The notes under the pieces were generated by a model, which did not search any database, had not been told where the DNA came from, and saw only the letters and a list, made by a program, of their open reading frames with translations. The position numbers and the translations under genes are program-made. Shown one piece after another: positions 53,964-62,412 of a stretch of DNA of 64,000 nucleotides. The DNA comes from Rhodospirillum sp047263945. GTDB lineage: Bacteria > Pseudomonadota > Alphaproteobacteria > Rhodospirillales > Rhodospirillaceae. The DNA is taken from assembly GCF_047263945.1 (NCBI RefSeq), contig NZ_JBLAVB010000017.1, positions 15,319 through 79,318 of the forward strand, read 5' to 3'. How positions within the stretch are numbered: the first letter of the stretch is position 1; every line of letters starts with the position of its first letter.

Positions 53964-56345
53964 TCACGGAAAGAGGGCGATGCTCTCCCCGGAGCGGACG
54001 TCCGAGCCATTGACGGCCAGTCGCCTTGTCTCGCTCTGGGGCAACAGGATCGTGATCCGGTCATGGGCCGGGCGATGGGACCCCTCGGCGGTCCAGGAGA
54101 GGGAGATGGTCTCGGTCTCTCCGCGCAGAGTGAAGCGGGTCAGCCTGTGGTTTTCGGCCAAGGCGTTGGCGGACAGGCCGTCGTCTGAGTACTCGCGGCT
54201 TTCTCCAACCTGACCCGGAGGGGGCGGGAAGACCGCCCAGATCCGGTTGGTGTCCTTGCTGGCGTCGGCTCGGGTCAATCCCTCGGCGAGGGGCAAGACC
54301 GCCCCGCCCCGGGCGAAGAGGGGGATGCTCGACAGGTCGACGGTGAGAGACAGCCCCTCTCCGCCAGGGTGCCAACGGCCCTCACCGATATCCCACCAGC
54401 CCGTGTCGTTTTGAGGGAGGGTGACCGACCGTGTCACGGCGCCCGGTTCCACCACATTGGCGACCAGAAGGTCCCGACCGATCAGGAAATCATCGGTTTC
54501 TTCGAAGCAACGGGGGTCCGCCTCGTGGTCGAGGAAGGTTGGGCGGAGCATGGGCTCGCGCTCGGTCACACAGCGGTGGAGGACCGAGTACAGGTAGGGA
54601 ATGAACCGGTAGCGCAGGTGGATGGCGTCCCGGATCAGTGGTGTGACCTCTGGAAACATCCAGGGTTCGTTGACCGTGCCATCGTCGTTCCAGGAATGGA
54701 TGGTGAAACGCGGATGGAAGATGCCATTCTGGACCCAGCGGACAAAGAGTTCCGGCTCGGGACGCGGCCCGGCGAAGCCGCCCACGTCATGGCCGACATT
54801 GAACAGACCCGAGAGGGACATGCCCAGGCCCATGCGGATGTTATAGCGCAGGGTCTCCCAGGAGGTGCGGTTGTCTCCGGACCAGGTCTGGGCATAGCGC
54901 TGGAGGCCCGGTGAGCCCGAGCGGGAGATGAGGTAGGGCCGCTTGTTTGGGGCATGGGTCACCTGGGCCTCGTGGGAGGCCCGGGTCATCAGGACGGGCA
55001 TCAGCGGACGGATGAGACCAATCTCCACCGGCTTGCCGAACCCCTGGCAGAGGGCGGTGGAGTCCCAGATTTCATATTCGTTGTTGTCGTTCCAGGTGGA
55101 GCCGATCCCCAGATCCAACAGTTTCTCGGTGACATTGGCGCGCCACCAGGCGACCGTATCGGGGTTGGTGAAATCCAGGTGGGATCCCTCGTCGTCCCAG
55201 AAGGCGGAGCGTTCCGGGGCGCCGGTCTCGGCCTCTCGCACGAAAAGACCGGCCTTGGCCGCCTCGTCATAGCGGGGGTGGTCCTGGAGCAGGCAGGGCT
55301 TGATGTTGGCCGCCAGATGAACACCGGCCTCGGCGAAGGTGTGGGCCATGCCCTTGGGGTCGGGAACCTTGTCGTGGTTCCAGTTGAACACATAGCGTTT
55401 GGCGCCGATCGAGGTGTAACCCGAGGACATTTGGAAACTGTCGCAGGGAATGTCGTGTTCGTCGATCAGGCGAAGGAAACCCTCCAGCCGGGCTTGGGCG
55501 TCGGGGGCATCGGTATACAGCATGGTCGAACCGGAATAGCCCAGGCTCCAAAGGGGCGGGAAGGCGGTGCCGCCGGTCAGACGCTCCTGGGTTTTGACGA
55601 CCTCCAGCAGGCTGGGGGCCCAACTCAGGTAATAATCCAGATCCCCGTCTTCGGCGCGGTAGGCGCGGAAGGGCTTGTGGTAGTTGTCCAGCTCGTTGCC
55701 CAGGTCGTACCAACAGGTGGCGAGGTTGTCATGGAACAGCCCGACCGTCCCCGCGCCCTCCGTCCGCGTCAGGGTGAAGGGGATATGTTTGTACAAGGGG
55801 TCGGTGGTCCGTGCATCGTAACCCATGGCGTCCAGATCGCGCATCTCATAGCGTTGACCGGTGCGCTCCAGCGGACCGGCCTTTTCGCCCAGGCCATAAA
55901 CCCGTTCCCCGGGGTGGCGCAGCAGAAAGTGCGCATGGGCATGGTCCCGAACACCGAGCATATAGGCCCCCGTGGGCCGATCCTGGGCGATCGGGCGGAA
56001 GAGACCGTCGGCTCCCCGTGCCTCCCAGGACAGGGCCAGGGGCTGGGTGATGGTGACCCGCAGGGTTTGCGTCGTCAGGGTGATCCGGTCGGCCTCCTGT
56101 TCCAGGGAGAAGGAGGGCAGAGCGAAACCGTCCAGGCTCTCGCGGGGGCGGCCGCTCCAGGGGACATCCCCATCGGGCGCGATGCTCCAGGTCCGGTCGA
56201 GGCGGAAGGCGCCGTCCTTGCGCAGATGCACGCGGATCAGTGCGTCTTCGAGGACAAGGATGGTGAAGAGATGCCGGTCTTCGACGCGGAACTCCAGGCC
56301 ATTGTCGAGGACCCGGGCCAGTGTCCAGGTTTTGAGAGTCTTCAT
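53964..56345 (-). CDS. GH31 family glycoside hydrolase (alpha-glucosidase/alpha-xylosidase type)
   Basis: 793 residues, no signal peptide. Nucleophile Asp420 in STWNDNNEYE (GH31 WxDxNE box), acid/base Asp in TWSGDNRTSWETL, plus GERVYGLGEKAGPLER near the N-terminal beta-sandwich and a C-terminal beta domain. Retaining enzymes of this family release alpha-linked glucose, xylose or related sugars. Lies 2 bases after dctM in the transporter operon, so it acts on the imported oligosaccharide or glycoside in the cytoplasm. Confidence 0.9.
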   Translation of the reverse strand: MKTLKTWTLARVLDNGLEFRVEDRHLFTILVLEDALIRVHLRKDGAFRLDRTWSIAPDGDVPWSGRPRESLDGFALPSFSLEQEADRITLTTQTLRVTITQPLALSWEARGADGLFRPIAQDRPTGAYMLGVRDHAHAHFLLRHPGERVYGLGEKAGPLERTGQRYEMRDLDAMGYDARTTDPLYKHIPFTLTRTEGAGTVGLFHDNLATCWYDLGNELDNYHKPFRAYRAEDGDLDYYLSWAPSLLEVVKTQERLTGGTAFPPLWSLGYSGSTMLYTDAPDAQARLEGFLRLIDEHDIPCDSFQMSSGYTSIGAKRYVFNWNHDKVPDPKGMAHTFAEAGVHLAANIKPCLLQDHPRYDEAAKAGLFVREAETGAPERSAFWDDEGSHLDFTNPDTVAWWRANVTEKLLDLGIGSTWNDNNEYEIWDSTALCQGFGKPVEIGLIRPLMPVLMTRASHEAQVTHAPNKRPYLISRSGSPGLQRYAQTWSGDNRTSWETLRYNIRMGLGMSLSGLFNVGHDVGGFAGPRPEPELFVRWVQNGIFHPRFTIHSWNDDGTVNEPWMFPEVTPLIRDAIHLRYRFIPYLYSVLHRCVTEREPMLRPTFLDHEADPRCFEETDDFLIGRDLLVANVVEPGAVTRSVTLPQNDTGWWDIGEGRWHPGGEGLSLTVDLSSIPLFARGGAVLPLAEGLTRADASKDTNRIWAVFPPPPGQVGESREYSDDGLSANALAENHRLTRFTLRGETETISLSWTAEGSHRPAHDRITILLPQSETRRLAVNGSDVRSGESIALFP

Positions 56346-56347
56346 GA

Positions 56348-57655
56348 TCAGAGTCCGTAGCCGAGGAGCAGGCGGGGCAGGAAGAGGCTGATGTCCGGAA
56401 CGTAGGTGACGACCATGAGCAGGACGATGAGGACGGCATAGAACGGCAGCATGGGTTTCAGGACCTCGTTGATCGAGGTCTTGCCCACCGAGCAGCCGAT
56501 GAACAGGGCCGATCCCACGGGCGGGGTACAGATGCCGATACACAGATTAAGGGTCATCATCACGCCGAAATGCACCGGATCCATCCCCAGATCGGTCACC
56601 ACCGGAAGGAAGATCGGCGTGAAGATCAGCAGTGCCGGGGTCATGTCCATGAAAGCGCCGACCAGGAGCAGCAGGAGATTGATGATCAGCAGCAACACAA
56701 GGGGGTTTTCGGAAAGCGACAGCAGGATGTCCGAGATGGTGTAGGGAATGTCGGCGAAGGCCATGGCCTTGGACATGGCAATGGAGCAGCCGATCATCAG
56801 CAGCACGATGGAGGTGGTGACGGCGGATTCCAGGATGATCCCCGGCAGGTCTTTCAGGGAAATCTCCCGGTACCAGACCAGGGCCAGGAACAGGGTGTAC
56901 AGGACGGCGGCGGCGGAGGCCTCGGTGGCGGTGAAGATGCCGCCGATGATCCCCCCCATGATGATGACAATCAGGCCCAGGGGAAGCATGGCGTCCAGGG
57001 TCTTGCGGCGCACCTCTGGCCAACTGGGGCGATCGGCCACGGGATACCCCCGCTTCTTCGCCATGACGCCCGCAGCGATCATCAGCCCCAGACCCATGAG
57101 GATGCCGGGCAGATAACCCGCCACGAACAGGGCCGCAACCGACGTGCCGTTGGTGATCAGGGAGAAGACGATGAAGGTGGTGCTGGGGGGGATCAGCAGA
57201 CCCGTGGGACAGGAGGTGATATTGACGGCGGCGGAGAAGTTGGGATCGTAGCCATCCTTCTTCTGCAAGGGCGCCATAACGCCACCAACCGCCGCCGCCG
57301 AAGCCACGGCGGATCCCGAGATCGCCCCGAACATCATGTTCGCCAGGATGTTGCAATGGGCCAGGGCACCGGGCAGGCGTCCTCCCAACAATTTGGCGAA
57401 TTCGATCAGACGCAGGGCGATGCCGCCCCGGTTCATGATATTGCCAGCCAGAATGAAAAAGGGGATGGCCAGCAACGTGAAGCTGTCCAGGCCCGACGCC
57501 ATCTGCTGGGCGGTGATGAAAACTGCCTTGTCGAAGGGCATAAAGGTCATGAAGGTGACCGTAGCGCCGATGCCGATGGCAAAGGCGATGGGCACCCCAA
57601 AGGCCATGAGCAGGCCAAATGTCCCGAACAGGACCAGAGCGCTTTGCAGTTCCAT
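56348..57655 (-). CDS. dctM: TRAP transporter large permease (DctM type)
   Basis: 435 residues with about 12 hydrophobic helices. PIAFAIGIGATVTFMTFMPF, IPFFILAGNIMNRGGIALRL and GMDPVHFGVMMTLNLCIGIC-TPPVG are typical of DctM. Forms the substrate and sodium path. Start overlaps the dctQ stop by one base (TGATG). Confidence 0.93.
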   Translation of the reverse strand: MELQSALVLFGTFGLLMAFGVPIAFAIGIGATVTFMTFMPFDKAVFITAQQMASGLDSFTLLAIPFFILAGNIMNRGGIALRLIEFAKLLGGRLPGALAHCNILANMMFGAISGSAVASAAAVGGVMAPLQKKDGYDPNFSAAVNITSCPTGLLIPPSTTFIVFSLITNGTSVAALFVAGYLPGILMGLGLMIAAGVMAKKRGYPVADRPSWPEVRRKTLDAMLPLGLIVIIMGGIIGGIFTATEASAAAVLYTLFLALVWYREISLKDLPGIILESAVTTSIVLLMIGCSIAMSKAMAFADIPYTISDILLSLSENPLVLLLIINLLLLLVGAFMDMTPALLIFTPIFLPVVTDLGMDPVHFGVMMTLNLCIGICTPPVGSALFIGCSVGKTSINEVLKPMLPFYAVLIVLLMVVTYVPDISLFLPRLLLGYGL

Positions 57656-58212
57656 CAGGTCCGCTCCCCTTTGGCAGCCAGGGTGTCCGCGGGAGAGGCG
57701 GGGGATGTTCCCGCGTCTGTGTCTCCGTCTTTAGGGGGGGCCTTGGACCCCAGGATGTCGATCAGGAACCCCAGGCAGTAAAAGACGATGAGCGCGCCGG
57801 AGAGCGGTATGGCGCCGTAAACATACCCCATGGGCAAGCGTAGAACGGGGGAGACCTGACCCGAGGCCAGAGTCTTCATCATCAATTGCTGGCCGCCGTA
57901 CATCATCACCAGGACCGCAAAGGCGGCGATGGCCAGCACGACAGCGGCATGGAGGATCTTGACCCGGACCCCGGTCAGGAACCCCGTCAGGAAATCAATG
58001 GCGAGGTGGCGCCCCCGGCCATAGGTGTAGGCGCCCCCGAACAGGGCTGCCCAAATGAAAAGAAACCGCGCCAACTCATCGGTGACGGTGGTTGGCGCCC
58101 CGATGGCGAAGCGGGAAAAGACCTGCCAGAAGACGCAGGCGATCAGAAGGACGAAATCCAGGACAATCAACGTCCCAAGGACGGCGTCAACGACGGCGGT
58201 CATCCGTTTCAT
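57655..58212 (-). CDS. dctQ: TRAP transporter small permease (DctQ type)
   Basis: 185 residues, four membrane helices: TLIVLDFVLLIACVFWQVFS, DELARFLFIWAALFGGAYTY (the DctQ hallmark), ILHAAVVLAIAAFAVLVMMY and YVYGAIPLSGALIVFYCLGF. GGGAGG lies 5 bases before ATG 58212; the longer upstream frame crosses the operator region. First gene of the dctQM-GH31 operon. Confidence 0.9.
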   Translation of the reverse strand: MKRMTAVVDAVLGTLIVLDFVLLIACVFWQVFSRFAIGAPTTVTDELARFLFIWAALFGGAYTYGRGRHLAIDFLTGFLTGVRVKILHAAVVLAIAAFAVLVMMYGGQQLMMKTLASGQVSPVLRLPMGYVYGAIPLSGALIVFYCLGFLIDILGSKAPPKDGDTDAGTSPASPADTLAAKGERT

Positions 58213-58386
58213 GGAGTCCTCCCGTTTGCCCATACGGAACGGGTCCATGACCATCTTGGCCAGGGGTGCCTTGGCATCTTTCGCCTCCCGGACCTGGCTG
58301 TCCCATGGGGAGCGTTTCAGGTCTCTTGATTGGTTTGTTGGATGGGGCACGCGCCCCCCCTTGCCCATACCCTTCCCCCAAACGGC

Positions 58387-58404
58387 AAATTGGTCAACCA
58401 ATTT
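58387..58404. promoter_or_regulatory. ExuR/UxuR-type operator
   Basis: AAATTGGTCAACCAATTT: an 18-base palindrome except for its two central bases. It matches the known enterobacterial ExuR/UxuR consensus AAATTGGTNNACCAATTT. The imperfect ACTGGTTGACTACA follows with its centre 22 bases away, about two helical turns. The regulator encoded at 61607 is the likely binder. Confidence 0.8.
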
Positions 58405-58424
58405 TGCGAAACTGGTTGACTACA

Positions 58425-58439
58425 TGGCCAGACTGGCCA
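58425..58439. promoter_or_regulatory. Palindrome, possible second operator
   Basis: TGGCCAGACTGGCCA, a perfect palindrome around one central base, 120 bases before dctP. Could bind the GntR protein or another factor; no consensus that I recognise. Confidence 0.4.
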
Positions 58440-58559
58440 ACCCTTAAGGCCGCCGTGAAATCCGATTGCTCAGTCAACACCACCGCGCTTGATGACCAGG
58501 CGGAGGGGCAGGTCGGGTGCCGGTCGTGAAAAGCATCTGAAAAGACGGAGGAAACGGAT

Positions 58560-59540
58560 ATGAAACTGCGCCATTGCCTTAGTGCGTTGGTTGGAGCGGC
58601 CCTGTTGGCGACGGGAGGGATCGCCGAGGCGCGAACGCTGCGGCTCAATCACAACAACCCGGAAGATCACCCGGTTCATAAGGCTGCGGTGTTCATGGGG
58701 AAGCGCCTTGAGGAACTCACGAACGGTGATTTGAAGATCCGCGTCTATGCCAACGCCCAGTTGGGGACCCAGCGCGAGTCGATGGAGATGGTCCAGAACG
58801 GTCTTCTGGACATGGCGCGGTCCAACGCCAGCGAGTTGGAGGCCTTCGAGGAGTCCTACAGCGCTCTCAATCTGCCGTATATCTTCAAGAATGAACAACA
58901 CTACTACGACGTGCTCAGTGGTGATATTGGCGCTGATATTCTCGCTTCGTCGAAGGACAAGGGGTTCATTGGCGTGGCCTTCTATGTGGAAGGCGCAAGG
59001 TCCTTCTACGCCAACAAGGAAATCAAATCTCCGGCCGATCTGAAGGGAATGAAAATCCGCGTGCAGCCCAGCCCCTCCGCCATCCGCATGGTCGAGCTTC
59101 TGGGCGGGATTCCCACCCCGATCGCCTATGGCGAACTGTATAGCGCTCTCCAGCTTGGTGTGGTCGACGGAGCGGAGAACAATCCGCTGGCTCTGACCAC
59201 CTCTCGCCATGGCGAGGTTGCCAAGGTCTATTCCAACGACCAGCACACGATGATTCCCTCGGTGGTCATGATCTCGACCCAGACCTGGGACTCCCTGTCC
59301 GAGGAGGAACAGAAGGCACTCATGCAGGCGGGGCGGGAGTCCATGGATTACGCCCGGAAGCTCTGGAACGAGCAGGAAGCCTTGGGCATCGAGCAGGCCA
59401 AGAAAGAGCTGGGCGTGAAGTTCATCGAAGTCGACAAGGGGCCCTTCGTCGAGGCGGTTCTGCCCATGCATGAGGAAGCTGCGGCCAAGTCACCGCGGGT
59501 CGCCGATCTGATCAAGCGGATCAAGGCACTCGACGAGTAA
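58560..59540 (+). CDS. dctP: TRAP transporter periplasmic binding protein (DctP type)
   Basis: 326 residues with signal peptide MKLRHCLSALVGAALLATGG (cleavage near AEA-RTL). Family motifs: LRLNHNNPEDHPVHKAAVFM, VYANAQLGTQRESMEMVQNG, the Arg-containing carboxylate-binding block MKIRVQPSPSAIRMVELLGG and YGELYSALQLGVVDGAENN. The conserved Arg (KIRVQPS) normally clamps a carboxylate, which suits a uronic acid or uronide ligand. Divergent from dctQM. Confidence 0.93.
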   Translation: MKLRHCLSALVGAALLATGGIAEARTLRLNHNNPEDHPVHKAAVFMGKRLEELTNGDLKIRVYANAQLGTQRESMEMVQNGLLDMARSNASELEAFEESYSALNLPYIFKNEQHYYDVLSGDIGADILASSKDKGFIGVAFYVEGARSFYANKEIKSPADLKGMKIRVQPSPSAIRMVELLGGIPTPIAYGELYSALQLGVVDGAENNPLALTTSRHGEVAKVYSNDQHTMIPSVVMISTQTWDSLSEEEQKALMQAGRESMDYARKLWNEQEALGIEQAKKELGVKFIEVDKGPFVEAVLPMHEEAAAKSPRVADLIKRIKALDE

Positions 59541-59545
59541 CATTA

Positions 59546-59665
59546 TACTCTGTCTCCTTGAAAAACTGAAAAACGCGGGGCTTTGCCCCGCCCCCCAACC
59601 GGGGCCCGAGGCCCCGGACCCCCTTTGGGATCAAAGGGTCCGCGACCCTTTGCGGGTCTGGGCAG
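59546..59665. repeat. Mosaic intergenic repeat block 9
   Basis: ATACTCTGTCTCCTTGAA, CGGGGCTTTGCCCCG, CCGGGGCCCGAGGCCCCGG and TTTGGGATCAAAGGGTCCGC. It is the inverted counterpart of part of block 7. Sits between dctP and the GH2 gene. Confidence 0.75.
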
Positions 59666-59783
59666 AGCCCAGAAACTGCGAAGCAGGTTTTCCGGATGTT
59701 CGAGGAAACGACGTATACGTGACGGCCGCCCCGCTCTCCCTTCGGTGGGGCAGCTTTCAGGGTCAGGAAAAGAGAGGTCCACC

Positions 59784-61610
59784 GTGCTTGAACGATCCGA
59801 ATTGGCGGAAAACGCCCTCCAGGCGCTCCATGACGAGGACTATGATGTCCCGTTCAACACCCAATCCCTCAACCACCGGACCATGATCTTCACCGGGGGG
59901 CGGCAGGCCCGCTCCCTGGATGGCTCCTGGAATTTCTGCGTTGACCTGCTCGACACGGGGCTGCGCCAAAAGTGGTTCACCATGGAGCCCCTGGCGGCGG
60001 ACGAGCGGACGGAGCCCTGGGATTACGATCCCTATGTCGGAGAGACCACGCCGGTTCCCTCCTGCTGGGCCATGGTCAAGGAAAAATGGTACTTCTTCGA
60101 AGGCAGTGCCTGGTACACCCGTGCCCTGGACATGGAGACCGTGGCGACGGATCGCCGCTATTTCCTGCGGGTTGGCGCAGCCCAATACGACTGCAAGGTT
60201 TTCCTGAACGGCCAATTCATCGGCAACCACCTGGGCGGGTCGACCCCCTTTTTCGCCGAGTTGACCGGCCCTCTGCAGACCGGCCGCAACTGGCTCATGC
60301 TGATGGTCAACAATACCCGCAGCCTGACCCGCGTTCCCATGCGAAACACCGATTGGTTCAACTACGGTGGGATCTATCGCGAGGTGTCGTTGTATGAGAC
60401 GCCGGTGACGGTGATCCGGGACCTGTTCGTTTCCCTGGCAGAGGGACCCGGCTTCAATCGGATCCGCGCCGAGGTGGAGGTCAACGGACCCGCCGCCGAG
60501 GCCCGCCTGGAGATTGCAGAGCTGGGGATCGACCAAACCATTCCGCTGGATGGGGACGGGAAGGGGGAGCTTGTTTTCGACGCCGCACCGACGCTCTGGT
60601 CGCCGGACAATCCCAAGCTCTATGACCTGCGACTGAGCGCAGGTGGGGATCTTGTCACGGATCGGGTGGGGTTCCGCCGGATCGAGCGCGAGGGAACGGA
60701 TCTTCTCCTGAACGGTGCGCCGCTCTTCCTGCGGGGCATCTCCGTCCACGAGGACGACGCGGTGACCGGCAAGGTGACCAGCGAAGAGGATCTGCGCCGC
60801 CGGTTTGCCCATGCCCGTGAATTGAACTGCAACTACCTGCGCCTTGCCCATTATCCCCACCACGAACGCGCCGCCCAACTGGCCGACGAACTGGGGTTCC
60901 TGTTGTGGGAGGAGATCCCCGTCTATTGGGCCATCGCCTTCGACAACCCGGAGACCTATCGGGATGCGGAAAACCAACTGCTGGAACTGATCCGCCGCGA
61001 CCGCAATCGGGCGAGCGTCATCATCTGGTCCGTGGGCAATGAAAACCCCGATACGGATGCGCGCCTCGCCTTCATGCGCGGTCTCGCGGAAACGGCCAAG
61101 CGGGTCGATCCCACGCGGCTGACCTCCGCGGCCTGTCTTGTCAACCACGCGCGCAAATGTATTGAGGACCGCCTAGCCGCACATATCGATGTGATTGGCC
61201 TGAACGAATATTACGGGTGGTACGAGGAGAATTTCGAGGATCTCGGGGAGATCGGTCGCAACTCCAGGCCGGACAAGCCCGTCCTCATCTCCGAAACGGG
61301 GGCCGATGGGGCCATTGGGGGAGGCATCGGGCCGGAGGGACCCAGTCGGGGGTTGTTCAGCGAGGACTACATGCGCGAGGTGTATGAAAAGCAGATCGAT
61401 ACGCTGCGGCATCTTGACTACGTCAAGGGCATGTCGCCCTGGATTCTCTATGACTTCCGGGTGGAGCGACGGCAGAACGTGTTTCAGCGCGGTTACAATC
61501 GGAAGGGACTAATCGGCGCAGATAAGTCCACGAAAAAGGCGGCGTTTCACGTTCTTGCGGCCTATTACGCGGAGCGTGCGGCCAGCCCGGAAAAGGGGCG
61601 GCGGGAATGA
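59784..61610 (+). CDS. GH2 beta-glucuronidase-like enzyme
   Basis: 608 residues, the length of UidA-type beta-glucuronidases. N-terminal sugar-binding jelly roll (SLDGSWNFCVD; ILD-like VGETTPVPSCWAMV), immunoglobulin-like middle, and a TIM barrel with acid/base Glu420 in SVGNEN and nucleophile Glu504 in ISETGAD. No signal peptide, so it cleaves imported uronides. GTG 59784 is chosen: AGAGAGG lies 6 bases upstream, while the 67 codons before it come from repeat block 9. Stop overlaps the GntR start by 4 bases. Other GH2 activity cannot be excluded. Confidence 0.85.
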   Translation: MLERSELAENALQALHDEDYDVPFNTQSLNHRTMIFTGGRQARSLDGSWNFCVDLLDTGLRQKWFTMEPLAADERTEPWDYDPYVGETTPVPSCWAMVKEKWYFFEGSAWYTRALDMETVATDRRYFLRVGAAQYDCKVFLNGQFIGNHLGGSTPFFAELTGPLQTGRNWLMLMVNNTRSLTRVPMRNTDWFNYGGIYREVSLYETPVTVIRDLFVSLAEGPGFNRIRAEVEVNGPAAEARLEIAELGIDQTIPLDGDGKGELVFDAAPTLWSPDNPKLYDLRLSAGGDLVTDRVGFRRIEREGTDLLLNGAPLFLRGISVHEDDAVTGKVTSEEDLRRRFAHARELNCNYLRLAHYPHHERAAQLADELGFLLWEEIPVYWAIAFDNPETYRDAENQLLELIRRDRNRASVIIWSVGNENPDTDARLAFMRGLAETAKRVDPTRLTSAACLVNHARKCIEDRLAAHIDVIGLNEYYGWYEENFEDLGEIGRNSRPDKPVLISETGADGAIGGGIGPEGPSRGLFSEDYMREVYEKQIDTLRHLDYVKGMSPWILYDFRVERRQNVFQRGYNRKGLIGADKSTKKAAFHVLAAYYAERAASPEKGRRE

Positions 61611-62356
61611 ACAGCGGCAGGGGGAAACGGCGCTATCAGGATGTGGCGGAGGATCTGAGGAAGGCCATCCTCGAAGGGGGCTACCGTGTCGGTGACCGCC
61701 TGTGGACCGAACGCCAGATTTCAGCGGATTTGGAGGTCAGCCGCTCCATTGTGCGCGAAGCGGTGATCATGTTGGAGGTCGAGGGGCTGGTCGATGTGCG
61801 CAAGGGGTCGGGTCTCTATGTTGCCCGGACACCGGAACCGGGCGCCAGTCAGCCCCGGGGAGACATTGGCCCGTTCGAATTGCTCCAGGCCCGTCAAATT
61901 CTGGAAAGCAGCATTGCGGCCTTCGCTGCCACGATGGTCACCAAGGCCGACGTGCTGCGGATGCGCGAGGCCCTGGACATGGAACGCAAGGCCATCGAAG
62001 CCGACTCCGACGATTATTCGGGTGATGAGTTGTTCCATCGTTTGATCGCCGAAGCCTCGCAGAATGCCGTGTTGGTGGACATGCTCGATCAGCTTTGGCG
62101 TAAGCGTGAGTTGAGTCCCATGTGGGCGCGGCTGCACGAGCGCATCTTCGACCGGGGCTACCGCACCCGCTGGCTGGACGATCACCAGGCCATTTTGACG
62201 GCTCTCCAATGCCGGGACCCGGTGCAGGCCCGCGATGCGATGTGGCGGCACCTCGAGAACGTGCGGCAAACCCTTCTCGAACTGTCCGACGTGGATGATC
62301 CGGAGTTCGATGGGTACCTCTTTCACACAGATCCGGTGATCGCGCGGACCGGCTGA
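61607..62356 (+). CDS. UxuR/ExuR-like GntR regulator (FCD type)
   Basis: 249 residues. DNA-binding domain YQDVAEDLRKAILEGGYRVG, EVSRSIVREAVIMLEVEGLV, RKGSGLYV; then FCD domain with metal ligands (DELFHRLIAEASQNAVLVDM; WLDDHQAILTALQCRDPVQA). Placed between beta-glucuronidase and mannonate dehydratase and matched by an UxuR-type operator at 58387, so most likely the repressor of this locus, released by a uronate such as fructuronate. Confidence 0.9.
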   Translation: MNSGRGKRRYQDVAEDLRKAILEGGYRVGDRLWTERQISADLEVSRSIVREAVIMLEVEGLVDVRKGSGLYVARTPEPGASQPRGDIGPFELLQARQILESSIAAFAATMVTKADVLRMREALDMERKAIEADSDDYSGDELFHRLIAEASQNAVLVDMLDQLWRKRELSPMWARLHERIFDRGYRTRWLDDHQAILTALQCRDPVQARDAMWRHLENVRQTLLELSDVDDPEFDGYLFHTDPVIARTG

Positions 62357-62412
62357 CCCGAAGTCGCGTGATGGGTTCCGTGGTTTGCGTGACATTGAAA
62401 GGCGATAGGACG

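Larger units (their letters stand above)
58213..58559. promoter_or_regulatory. Divergent control region dctQ/dctP
   Basis: 347 bases between two transporter operons transcribed away from each other. Holds an UxuR-type operator at 58387-58404, a second weaker copy at 58411-58424 and a palindrome at 58425-58439. No ORF. Confidence 0.6.

Noticed and set aside
54954..56360. 468-codon plus-strand ORF
   Set aside because: Antisense of the GH31 gene, whose catalytic motifs are clear.
56570..57781. 403-codon plus-strand ORF
   Set aside because: Antisense of dctM; highly charged Gly/Asp/Gln-rich product without any hydrophobic core.
59583..59783. 67-residue N-terminal extension of the GH2 gene
   Set aside because: Encoded by a mosaic repeat block; GTG 59784 has a ribosome site and begins family-like sequence.
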